The notes beneath the pieces were generated by a model that saw nothing but the letters and a program-made list of their open reading frames with translations, had not been told where the DNA came from and did no database searches. Made by a program: the position numbers and the translations under genes. Below, in pieces: positions 1 through 5,834 of a stretch of 6,791 bases of DNA. Source of the stretch: an uncultured Eubacteriaceae bacterium (lineage in GTDB: Bacteria; Bacillota; Clostridia; Lachnospirales; Lachnospiraceae); assembly GCA_945938055.1 (NCBI GenBank), contig CAMEUH010000132.1:1-6791 (forward strand), read 5' to 3'. Within the stretch, counting starts at the first letter, position 1. The number at the start of each line of letters is the position of its first letter.

Positions 1-82
1 GAAGTGCCCTTTGATTTGTTATCTGCACAAAACGTCCTTCTATATCTTGTTTCTATATATTCATCCATGGAACAGAATGTCC

Positions 83-102
83 GGGGTGGGAGGGGTATGG
101 GG
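83..102 (+). other. G-quadruplex motif, left arm
   Basis: Four G-tracts (GGGG, GGG, GGGG, GGGG) are separated by loops of 1, 1 and 3 bases. This fits the canonical G3+ N1-7 pattern with short loops expected to be stable. It lies within the perfect part of the inverted repeat. Folding is inferred only from the pattern. Confidence 0.6.
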
Positions 103-171
103 TGTCCCCCCTGTCTTGGGGTGGCGTGTTAGTGGAGAATTGTAAGTTTTTCTTATACAATACGAAGAAAT

Positions 172-248
172 CCAGAGACAATCCGCCAGGACGGCGGATT
201 GAGCTTGCTCTTGCCATGGATGGCAATTGCAAGCGGTCTCGTCCCTGG
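172..248. other. Three-way-junction tip of the foldback element (two nested hairpins)
   Basis: Hairpin A pairs 180-187 with 193-200 (8 bp, loop AGGAC). Hairpin B pairs 203-208 with 229-234 (GCTTGC/GCAAGC). A 2x2 internal loop follows, then 211-217 pairs with 220-226 (TTGCCAT/ATGGCAA). A closing helix pairs 175-179 with 236-240 (GAGAC/GTCTC), leaving only g201, a202 and g235 unpaired in the junction. CCA 172-174 can also pair with TGG 246-248. Combined with the long arms, one strand could form a single Y-tipped stem. The pairing is read directly from the sequence; whether it forms as RNA or as extruded DNA is unknown. The structure is nearly self-complementary, so either strand could fold this way. 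Confidence 0.6.
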
Positions 249-321
249 CCGATAACCCAAAAGTATTGTATTAGAAAAACACAATTCGTAACTCACATGC
301 CACCCCAAGACAGGGGGGACA

Positions 322-341
322 CCCCATACCCCTCCCACCCC
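322..341 (-). other. G-quadruplex motif, right arm (minus strand)
   Basis: This is the mirror copy of the left-arm motif, so the G-tracts are on the minus strand and the plus strand is C-rich. On either single strand the element therefore carries one G-rich and one C-rich block that could fold separately or pair with each other. Confidence 0.6.
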
Positions 342-399
342 GGACATTCGTCACTTATGCCCAAAAGATTTCGCATTGCAACCTCAACATAAATAACTA

Positions 400-428
400 T
401 TGACAAACAATATTATACATCATATAGT
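400..428 (+). promoter_or_regulatory. Sigma-A-type promoter of the PadR operon
   Basis: TTGACA (400-405, full consensus) is followed by a 17-base spacer and TATAGT (423-428, one mismatch to TATAAT). Transcription would begin near 435, leaving a leader of about 25 bases. The ribosome binding site AGGAGG (448-453) sits six bases before the ATG at 460. Confidence 0.8.
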
Positions 429-437
429 ATTACTATA
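423..437. promoter_or_regulatory. Palindromic operator overlapping the -10 box
   Basis: TATAGTATTACTATA is a perfect 15-base palindrome centred on t430. It covers the whole -10 box and the expected start of transcription. A repressor bound here would block RNA polymerase. PadR-family regulators bind dyad-symmetric sites and often repress their own operons, and the first gene downstream encodes one, so autorepression is the likely meaning. That the PadR product binds this exact site is inference. Confidence 0.6.
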
Positions 438-459
438 AAAATAATATAGGAGGCAGAGG

Positions 460-777
460 ATGGCATTTCCAATTGGAGCAGCACTACTTGACGCCTGCGT
501 TCTGGCGGTGCTGGATAAACGTGATGTTTACGGTTATGAACTGACCGTTAGCTTAAAGAATGTAATTGATATTTCGGAATCGACTCTGTATCCGGTTCTA
601 AGAAGGCTTCAGAGGGAAGAATATTTGTTGACCTATGACCAGCCGTATAATGGAAGAAACCGGAGATATTATTCCATCACAGAGAAAGGCCGAATGAAAT
701 TGCTGGAATACCGGTATGACTGGGAAGAGTATAAGACAAATATCGATAAAATCATGACGGGAGAGTTTTCATTATGA
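460..777 (+). CDS. PadR-family transcriptional regulator
   Basis: This 105-residue protein is a compact PadR-type winged-helix DNA-binding protein, expected to act as a dimeric cytoplasmic repressor. The family hallmarks are visible. YGYEL (24-28) lies in the first helices. STLYPVLRRLQREEYL (41-56) is the recognition helix region. GRNRRYYSITEKG (65-77) is the beta-wing with its basic tip. The short C-terminal helix after residue 80 marks the small PadR subfamily (about 105-110 residues). The start is supported by AGGAGG six bases upstream and by the TTGACA/TATAGT promoter. It is the first gene of a three-gene operon and its stop overlaps the next start (ATGA, 774-777), implying translational coupling. 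It probably represses its own promoter through the palindrome at 423-437. The inducing signal is unknown; related PadR regulators often respond to envelope stress or small aromatic compounds. Confidence 0.93.
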   Translation: MAFPIGAALLDACVLAVLDKRDVYGYELTVSLKNVIDISESTLYPVLRRLQREEYLLTYDQPYNGRNRRYYSITEKGRMKLLEYRYDWEEYKTNIDKIMTGEFSL

Positions 778-1421
778 ATAGAGAAGAATATATACAACTG
801 TTAAAAAAGAATCTGTCTCATGTCAGTGATGCAGAAAAAGAAGATGCGGTTCGTTATTATGAAGAATATTTTGAGGATGCAGGTGCTGAGAATGAAGCAA
901 AGGTCATTGAAGAACTGGGCAGTCCGGTGATACTGGCAAGAAAGATTGCGGCGGAGTCGGCTATTAAGGAAATGGATGAATTGAGAGAGGAACGTGACAA
1001 TTCAAAAAACTTGGGGGAAATAACGGAACGTGATAAACATACAGACAAAGAAGGGAAAAAAGCACATGATGGAATATGGAAGAATTTGTTTGTAATTCTT
1101 TTACTTTTGTGTTCTTTCCCGGTCTGGCTTCCACTTTCCATTGTTGCAGTAGTACTGTGCTTAGTTGTTGTTCTGGTTGCAGCCATATTTATATTTGTGG
1201 TTGTACTTACGGGAGGTATCGGCATTGTAGCAGGAGTCGCAGGAATACTTGCAGGGATCATAGGGCTGTTCGGGCATCTTGTTCATGGAATTACCGTGAT
1301 GGGAGCGGGATTATTTGCTTTGGGAGCAGGAATCTTGATTTTTATTGCGGGAAAGTATCTTGTCAGGGGACTGATTTCACTGATTGTAATGCTGGGAAAA
1401 AGAAAAACGGGCAGAATGTAG
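774..1421 (+). CDS. DUF1700 / HAAS-domain multi-pass membrane protein
   Basis: This 215-residue protein has two parts. Residues 1-65 form a charged helical region (MNREEYIQLLKKNL, then EDAVRYYEEYFEDAG and VIEELGSPVILARKI), the pattern of the HAAS domain at the head of DUF1700 proteins, expected in the cytoplasm. A highly charged linker (66-100) leads to an almost continuous hydrophobic stretch (about 104-205) that can hold three or four membrane segments, rich in Gly and Val/Ile, ending in a basic tail (KRKTGR). The start overlaps the PadR stop by four bases, with a GGGAG site about ten bases upstream. The family is typically encoded beside a PadR regulator, and the HAAS domain is thought to signal or bind partners. 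A role linking membrane state to the neighbouring PadR and DUF4097 proteins is inferred from context. The biochemical function is unknown. Confidence 0.85.
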   Translation: MNREEYIQLLKKNLSHVSDAEKEDAVRYYEEYFEDAGAENEAKVIEELGSPVILARKIAAESAIKEMDELREERDNSKNLGEITERDKHTDKEGKKAHDGIWKNLFVILLLLCSFPVWLPLSIVAVVLCLVVVLVAAIFIFVVVLTGGIGIVAGVAGILAGIIGLFGHLVHGITVMGAGLFALGAGILIFIAGKYLVRGLISLIVMLGKRKTGRM

Positions 1422-1433
1422 GAGGAACATGGT

Positions 1434-2426
1434 ATGACAAAATGGATGAAAGCAGCGTTTATCTGTCTTTTGACAGGAGCGGCATTATTTGTGGCAGGAA
1501 GTATGCTTGGAGGCAGCGGGATTAGTATTAACCAGAATCTTAAAGTAATCAGTGCGGATGATTATAAACATTATACGTATGAGAACAAGGAACTGGAGGT
1601 ATTTCGGGCGGTGGATATTGATGTGAGTAATGTACCGGTGACATTTCTGCCATCCGAAAATGGAAAGTATGGGGTTGAGGTCAGCTTCCGTATTGTAAAT
1701 GAGGATGATGTCCGGGTAGAGGTAAAGAATAAAAAATTAATCATAGATAATCGTAAGAACATGTTCTGGATGTCATGGGATTTTTCTTTTATGAAAGAAG
1801 ATGCCATCGAAGAATATGTGATTGTATACCTTCCGGCAGGGGAGTATGAGGATATTGTGGTGGAGACCAGTAATGCTGCCATTGAAATGGATGTTTCAGA
1901 GCTCCGGATAAAGGAACTGGAATTAAATAGCAGTAATGCGCCCATTAAGATACTGGGGGCAAAATGTGGTGAGATTGCGCTGGACACCAGCAATGCGTCC
2001 GTGGAGTTAAAAAATGTGGAAAGTGACAGACTTACGCTGGACACCAGTAATGGACCGGTGATGCTGGAAAAAGTAATGGCACCGGTTATCAAGGCTGAGA
2101 CTTCAAATGGCAAGATTGAGATTCTGGATTCTGGTTTCAAAAATCTGGTGGCAGACACTTCAAATTCCGGCATTACCCTGAAAGAACCCCATCTGTTGTC
2201 GGAAGATGGGGAAATCAGTCTTATCACCAGCAATGGAGAAATTTCCGCAGATTTTAGGGAGTATGAGGAAGGCGATTTTAAAGTGAGAGCGGATACCAGT
2301 AATGCAGATATTTACATTAATGATATAAGTCTGGAAAAGGATGATTATGTGACGAAAAAAGGTAAAGTCATTCTGAAACTGGATACCAGTAATCAAAACA
2401 TTTATCTGAATTTTATGGAAAAATAA
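1434..2426 (+). CDS. Exported DUF4097 beta-repeat protein
   Basis: This 330-residue protein begins with a short basic stretch and a hydrophobic segment (about 6-27) without a lipobox, so it is either secreted or anchored by its N-terminus. From residue 143 it repeats a beta-strand unit with a T/S-S-N motif at 145, 166, 185, 204, 223, 242, 265, 288 and 318. Several units are exactly 19 residues apart. This is the pattern of DUF4097 proteins, predicted to fold as a beta-solenoid. Family members include B. subtilis YvlB and enterococcal LiaX, the latter tied to the cell-envelope response to daptomycin, so an envelope-surface role is likely but inferred. The start at 1434 is set by AGGAGG at 1420-1425, which overlaps the previous gene's stop; the ATG at 1429 is out of frame and stops after two codons. 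It is the last gene of the PadR operon. Confidence 0.88.
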   Translation: MTKWMKAAFICLLTGAALFVAGSMLGGSGISINQNLKVISADDYKHYTYENKELEVFRAVDIDVSNVPVTFLPSENGKYGVEVSFRIVNEDDVRVEVKNKKLIIDNRKNMFWMSWDFSFMKEDAIEEYVIVYLPAGEYEDIVVETSNAAIEMDVSELRIKELELNSSNAPIKILGAKCGEIALDTSNASVELKNVESDRLTLDTSNGPVMLEKVMAPVIKAETSNGKIEILDSGFKNLVADTSNSGITLKEPHLLSEDGEISLITSNGEISADFREYEEGDFKVRADTSNADIYINDISLEKDDYVTKKGKVILKLDTSNQNIYLNFMEK

Positions 2427-2430
2427 AAAA

Positions 2431-2480
2431 GAATGCCCTCCGGGAGAAATGATTTCAAATCAAAATCCAGACGGGCATTT
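2431..2480. terminator. Hairpin terminator after the DUF4097 gene, stronger on the minus strand
   Basis: AATGCCC (2432-2438) pairs with GGGCATT (2473-2479). The 34-base loop can itself hold a small stem, GATTT (2451-2455) with AAATC (2463-2467). On the plus strand the stem is followed only by TTATT, a weak U-tract. On the minus strand it is followed by a run of six T and then five more after one A (complement of 2419-2430). It probably ends the PadR operon and blocks antisense transcription coming from the helicase gene. Confidence 0.55.
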
Positions 2481-2481
2481 A

Positions 2482-2510
2482 TTGACGATTCAAGGAGGGA
2501 AAGATATAAT
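2482..2510 (+). promoter_or_regulatory. Strong promoter of the helicase gene
   Basis: TTGACG (2482-2487) and a perfect TATAAT (2505-2510) are 17 bases apart, a near-ideal sigma-A promoter. The start of transcription is expected around 2517. An AGGAGGG at 2493-2499 lies inside the spacer, upstream of that point, so it cannot serve as a ribosome binding site for this transcript. Confidence 0.8.
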
Positions 2511-2551
2511 ATTTTTTAGGAATCGTGTTCCAGACAGGAAAATTTTCAATC

Positions 2552-2556
2552 GGAGA
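2552..2556 (+). promoter_or_regulatory. Ribosome binding site that decides the helicase start
   Basis: GGAGA lies four bases before the ATG at 2561. The in-frame GTG at 2525 has only AGGA three bases away and would leave a leader of about eight bases after the predicted transcription start. The ATG at 2561 is therefore preferred. Confidence 0.65.
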
Positions 2557-2560
2557 CGAA

Positions 2561-4909
2561 ATGTTTAGCATAAAAAATGGTGAGATTAGGATTTCGGTAC
2601 GAAATCTTGTGGAATTTATATATCGAAGCGGTGATATTGATAACCGGACAGGGGCAGTACCGGATGCAGATGCCATGCAGGCGGGAAGCAGGATTCATAA
2701 GAAGATACAGAAGCAGATGGGTTCTTTTTATCAGGCAGAAGTGCCTCTTAAAATGGAGCTGGACTGGGATGATTACCGTGTGATTGTGGAAGGAAGGGCA
2801 GATGGGATTTTTACCTATGAGGAACTGCCGGCGGTAGATGAGATTAAGGGCATGTATGCGGATGTTCTTAAGTTTCAGGAACCACTTTTTATACATCGTG
2901 CCCAGGCCATGTGTTATGGATATTTTTATGGTGTGCAGAAAAGTCTGTCAGAGATTGTACTGCAGTTTACCTATGCGAATCTTGATACGGAAGAAATCAA
3001 GCGGTTTCAGGAAACATACACTCTGAAAGAATTAGAAACGTGGTTTATGGAGACCATGGGAATGTTTCGGAAATGGTCGGATTTTCTGTTGGAATCGGCA
3101 AGAATCAGGAATGCATCCATCAAGGAGGTGGAATTTCCGTTTCCGTACCGGAAGGGACAGAAGGAACTGGCGGTTTCTGTCTATAAAACCATAAAACGAA
3201 AAAAGGTGTTGTTTATTCAGGCACCTACCGGTGTGGGTAAGACGATTTCAACGGTGTTTCCTGCGGTAAAAGCGGTGGGGGAAGGACTTGGAGAGAAGAT
3301 TTTCTATCTGACGGCAAAGACCATTACCAGAACGGTTGCAGAAAATTCTTTTGAGGAGCTGCGGAAACAAAATCTTAAGTTCCGGACGATTACGCTGACG
3401 GCAAAAGAGAAAATCTGTGAACATGGATTAAAATGTAATCCGGTGGAATGCCCATATGCCAAGGGACATTTTGACCGGGTGAATGATGCGGTTTATGACC
3501 TTATCTGTCATGAAGAAAAGGCAGACCGGGAGCGGATTCTTTCGTATGCGCAAAAACATCAGGTCTGTCCGTTTGAGTTTGCACTGGATGTTTCTTACTG
3601 GTGTGATGGAATTATTTGCGATTATAATTATGTGTTTGACCCGAATGCTTATCTGAGGCGCTTCTTTGGAGAGGGGAATAAAGGTGAATATCTGTTTCTG
3701 ATTGATGAGGCACATAATCTGGTGGAACGTGGAAGGGAAATGTATAGTGCGTCCATTCATAAGGCGGATGTGATGGAATTTAAGAATATGATAAAGCCTT
3801 ATGACAGGAAGCTGTATCATGTTGCAGAGCGGGTGAATAAAGTACTTTTGGAGATTAAAAGGCAGACAGTAGACACGTATCTTATTCTGGAATCAGCGGG
3901 AAGTGTTACTTTGGCACTGAGGAATGTGTATAGTGAGGTTTTGCGCTTTCAGGAAGAACGCAGGGAATTTGAGTATAAGGATAAGGTACTGGAATTTTTC
4001 TTTAAGGTACGTGATTTTGTGAATATTAGTGAACTGGCAGATGAGAATTATGTAATCTATGCGCAGATGACGGAGGATGGGGATTTGTTTGTGCGTCAGT
4101 TCTGCGTGAATCCATCGTCGAATCTGAATCTGTGTCTGAGTAAAGGGAATGCGGCAGTCTTTTTTTCGGCTACACTCCTTCCCATGACATATTACAGGAA
4201 TCTGTTAAGGGGACAGGAAGAGGATTATGCGATTTATGCACACTCACCTTTTCGGACAGAATACCGGAAAGTACTGATTGCCCAGGATGTTACCACAAAA
4301 TATTCCAGGCGGAATGCAAGTCAGTATCAAAGGGTTTATGAATATATCAAAAAAACGGTTTCGGTAAAACATGGAAATTACATGGTGTTTTTCCCTTCGT
4401 ACGGATATCTGGAACAGGTGGCAGACTATTACCGGGAAGAAGATTTTGAAATCATCCGCCAGAATACGGATATGAAGGAAGAGGAAAAAGAATGGTTTCT
4501 GGAGGAATTTGCGACTGTACACAAAGAGAAATCCATGGTTGGTTTTTGTGTTATGGGCGGTATTTTCTCAGAAGGGATTGATTTGAAGGAAGAAAGCCTG
4601 ATTGGGGCAATTGTGGTGGGAACCGGACTCCCGCAGATTGGTGTGGAACGGAAAATTCTCATGGACTGGTTTGCAAAAGACGGAAAAGGATTTGAGTATG
4701 CATATGTATATCCGGGACTGAACAAAGTGCTTCAGTCTGCCGGAAGAGTCATTCGGACGGAGAAGGACAGGGGAATTGTCCTGCTTTTGGATGAACGCTT
4801 TCTGGAAGGCGGATATGATGGATTGATGCCTTCTGAGTGGACTAACATGGAAATTGTCAATATCAATACCGTGGAGGAACGTCTTTTTCAATTCTGGGAA
4901 GAATTATAG
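2561..4909 (+). CDS. PD-(D/E)XK nuclease fused to DinG/XPD-like Fe-S helicase
   Basis: This 782-residue protein joins two DNA enzymes. The N-terminal part (about 8-165) carries a RecB/Cas4-like nuclease signature: GSRIH (H46), GRADG (D81), DEIK (E94, K96) and Q115-xxx-Y119. The rest is a superfamily 2 helicase of the XPD/DinG type, expected to unwind DNA 5' to 3' using ATP. It shows Walker A APTGVGKT (221-228), the DEAH box (382-385), FFSAT (motif III, about 535-539) and QSAGRVIR (motif VI, 725-732). Four cysteines (286, 292, 297, 336) between Walker A and DEAH are placed to hold the family's iron-sulfur cluster. A start at GTG 2525 would add 12 residues; promoter position and ribosome binding site favour ATG 2561. 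It has its own promoter and appears to be transcribed alone. All key motifs look intact. The role is probably DNA repair or processing; the natural substrate is not evident. Such fusions occur in other Firmicutes under names such as DinG-family or ATP-dependent DNA helicase. Confidence 0.9.
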   Translation: MFSIKNGEIRISVRNLVEFIYRSGDIDNRTGAVPDADAMQAGSRIHKKIQKQMGSFYQAEVPLKMELDWDDYRVIVEGRADGIFTYEELPAVDEIKGMYADVLKFQEPLFIHRAQAMCYGYFYGVQKSLSEIVLQFTYANLDTEEIKRFQETYTLKELETWFMETMGMFRKWSDFLLESARIRNASIKEVEFPFPYRKGQKELAVSVYKTIKRKKVLFIQAPTGVGKTISTVFPAVKAVGEGLGEKIFYLTAKTITRTVAENSFEELRKQNLKFRTITLTAKEKICEHGLKCNPVECPYAKGHFDRVNDAVYDLICHEEKADRERILSYAQKHQVCPFEFALDVSYWCDGIICDYNYVFDPNAYLRRFFGEGNKGEYLFLIDEAHNLVERGREMYSASIHKADVMEFKNMIKPYDRKLYHVAERVNKVLLEIKRQTVDTYLILESAGSVTLALRNVYSEVLRFQEERREFEYKDKVLEFFFKVRDFVNISELADENYVIYAQMTEDGDLFVRQFCVNPSSNLNLCLSKGNAAVFFSATLLPMTYYRNLLRGQEEDYAIYAHSPFRTEYRKVLIAQDVTTKYSRRNASQYQRVYEYIKKTVSVKHGNYMVFFPSYGYLEQVADYYREEDFEIIRQNTDMKEEEKEWFLEEFATVHKEKSMVGFCVMGGIFSEGIDLKEESLIGAIVVGTGLPQIGVERKILMDWFAKDGKGFEYAYVYPGLNKVLQSAGRVIRTEKDRGIVLLLDERFLEGGYDGLMPSEWTNMEIVNINTVEERLFQFWEEL

Positions 4910-4929
4910 TGCAAATGTTCACAGGAAGA

Positions 4930-4938
4930 TGTTATAAT
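4930..4938 (+). promoter_or_regulatory. Extended -10 promoter of the repeat-protein gene
   Basis: TGT precedes a perfect TATAAT (4933-4938), giving a TGN extended -10 element. The -35 position (about 4910-4915, TGCAAA) is poor, as is usual when the extended -10 compensates. Transcription would start near 4945. No terminator is visible between the helicase stop (4909) and this promoter, so read-through is possible. Confidence 0.6.
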
Positions 4939-4967
4939 ATTCTTATGAAGACGAAGGAGCGCAGAGT

Positions 4968-5834
4968 ATGGATGACAGACTGGTAATCTATAGGGAAAAG
5001 GGAATTGGAAATTTTGAACTGATGGAAATCAGTTTTGGACTGGAATCCGGTGTGGACGTATCGGTTTATGCAGACACGAAATACACGGCACCGCAGATGA
5101 AAGAACTGAGAATAGGGCTTGAAATGGGACTGGATGTTATGCCTTATGCAGACCCCGGATATGACTGGTGCCAGATGGATGAAATCCGAAACGGCCTGAT
5201 CAGCGGAGTGGATACGTCAGTTTATGAATCCAAGATGTTTGATTACATTGAAATGCGGGAAATCCGGCTGGCATTAGAGCAAAAACTGGATATTCAGAAG
5301 TATATTCAGAAGGCACATGGAGGTCTGGTTCTGCGGGAAATCCGAAAGGGTCTGGAAGAAGGGATTGACCTGGACCTTTTTCTGGAGGAAGGATATGATT
5401 CTTATCAGCTTCGGGAATTGAGAAAGGGAATTCAGAACTGTGTGGATATCAGCTGGTATGCCAAAAGAACGTATACAGGTTCCCAAATGCGGGAAATCCG
5501 TCTTGGACTGGAACATGATGTGGCAGTATCGTGGTATGCCATGACAGATTTTTCTGCCGCACAGATGTATGAAATCCGTCTTGGACTGGAAGCAGGGATG
5601 GATGTTACTGCAATGACCAATCCGTATTTGGATGCAATGGAAATGAGAAAAATCCGGAATCAGGTTTTGGACGACAAAGGCTTTAATAAAGAACAACTGG
5701 AACAGATTCGGATTGGAAAGGAACACGGAGTGGATGTAAGTCTTTATGAGGACCAGACACTTACGGCAGAAGAAATGAAGAATATACGGGAACAGATTGA
5801 ACAGATTATGGCATCTTCCGGTGTAATCGGATAG
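4968..5834 (+). CDS. Protein of tandem 26-residue repeats, function unknown
   Basis: This 288-residue protein has no signal peptide or membrane segment and looks cytoplasmic. Apart from about 12 N-terminal residues and a short tail it consists of eleven copies of a degenerate unit, roughly [FY]-x3-QM-x-EIR-x-GLE-x-GVDVS-x-YA. The core E/K/Q/N-[IL]-[RS] falls at residues 20, 46, 72, 98, 124, 150, 176, 202, 228, 246 and 272: exactly 26 apart, except that unit 9 is short by eight. The pattern suggests two short helices per unit stacked into a solenoid, a fold typical of binding or scaffold proteins; this is inference. The start has AAGGAG (4954-4959) eight bases upstream and an extended -10 promoter. 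The next gene, a FapA/DUF342 protein, starts 11 bases after its stop and is likely co-translated. I have seen similar EIR-x-GLE repeats in hypothetical Firmicutes proteins but cannot name a family or function. Confidence 0.85.
   Translation: MDDRLVIYREKGIGNFELMEISFGLESGVDVSVYADTKYTAPQMKELRIGLEMGLDVMPYADPGYDWCQMDEIRNGLISGVDTSVYESKMFDYIEMREIRLALEQKLDIQKYIQKAHGGLVLREIRKGLEEGIDLDLFLEEGYDSYQLRELRKGIQNCVDISWYAKRTYTGSQMREIRLGLEHDVAVSWYAMTDFSAAQMYEIRLGLEAGMDVTAMTNPYLDAMEMRKIRNQVLDDKGFNKEQLEQIRIGKEHGVDVSLYEDQTLTAEEMKNIREQIEQIMASSGVIG
5004..5819 (+). repeat. 78-bp tandem coding repeat, eleven degenerate units
   Basis: The 26-residue units correspond to a 78-bp period in the DNA. Most copies have diverged, but units 7 and 8 still share a run of 21 identical bases (5493-5513 and 5571-5591, exactly 78 apart), and several units share GGGAAATCCG-like cores. 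This suggests growth by tandem duplication, with units 7 and 8 the most recently copied or homogenised. Unit 9 (residues 221-238) lacks eight residues of the period. Confidence 0.8.

Larger units (their letters stand above)
75..349. repeat. 275-bp foldback (inverted-repeat) element, possible MITE or structured element
   Basis: Bases 75-125 are the exact reverse complement of 299-349 (51 of 51). The match continues inward, imperfectly, through 126-163 and 261-298, with scattered mismatches and a two-base bulge (aa at 144-145). The arms are therefore about 87-89 bp around a core of roughly 97 bp. The arms are G/C-rich in an otherwise AT-rich intergenic region, which suggests an acquired element. 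No transposase or credible ORF lies inside. The flanks (aaca on the left, gtca on the right) show no clear target-site duplication. The right end lies 50 bp before the -35 box of the PadR operon. A non-autonomous mobile element such as a MITE is the most natural reading; a structured RNA or DNA recombination site is possible. I do not recognise it as a named family. The rest of the 459-base gene-free stretch (1-74 and 350-399) shows nothing I can identify. Confidence 0.85.

Noticed and set aside
75..349. The foldback as an ordinary rho-independent terminator or as a CRISPR array
   Set aside because: The stem is far longer than terminators and has no T-tract after it; there is one inverted pair and no direct repeats with spacers.
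71..354. Target-site duplication flanking the foldback
   Set aside because: The bases just outside the arms (aaca and gtca) share only a short, unconvincing similarity, so no duplication is claimed.
102..392. Open reading frames on both strands across the foldback element (102-392 plus, 153-347 minus)
   Set aside because: They run through the inverted repeat, lack a convincing ribosome binding site and protein-like composition, and arise because both arms happen to be free of stops.
1076..1525. A 149-codon plus-strand frame overlapping the DUF1700 and DUF4097 genes
   Set aside because: Cys-rich out-of-frame translation of the membrane segments; it conflicts with two recognised genes and has no ribosome binding site.
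1571..2233. A 220-codon open frame on the minus strand within the DUF4097 gene
   Set aside because: It is antisense to a well-supported gene; its Ser/Thr-rich content is the reverse reading of the repeated T-S-N units, and it has no promoter or ribosome binding site that I can see.
2493..2499. AGGAGGG as a ribosome binding site for a gene starting near 2505-2525
   Set aside because: It lies within the promoter spacer upstream of the expected transcript start, and no start codon follows at a suitable distance.
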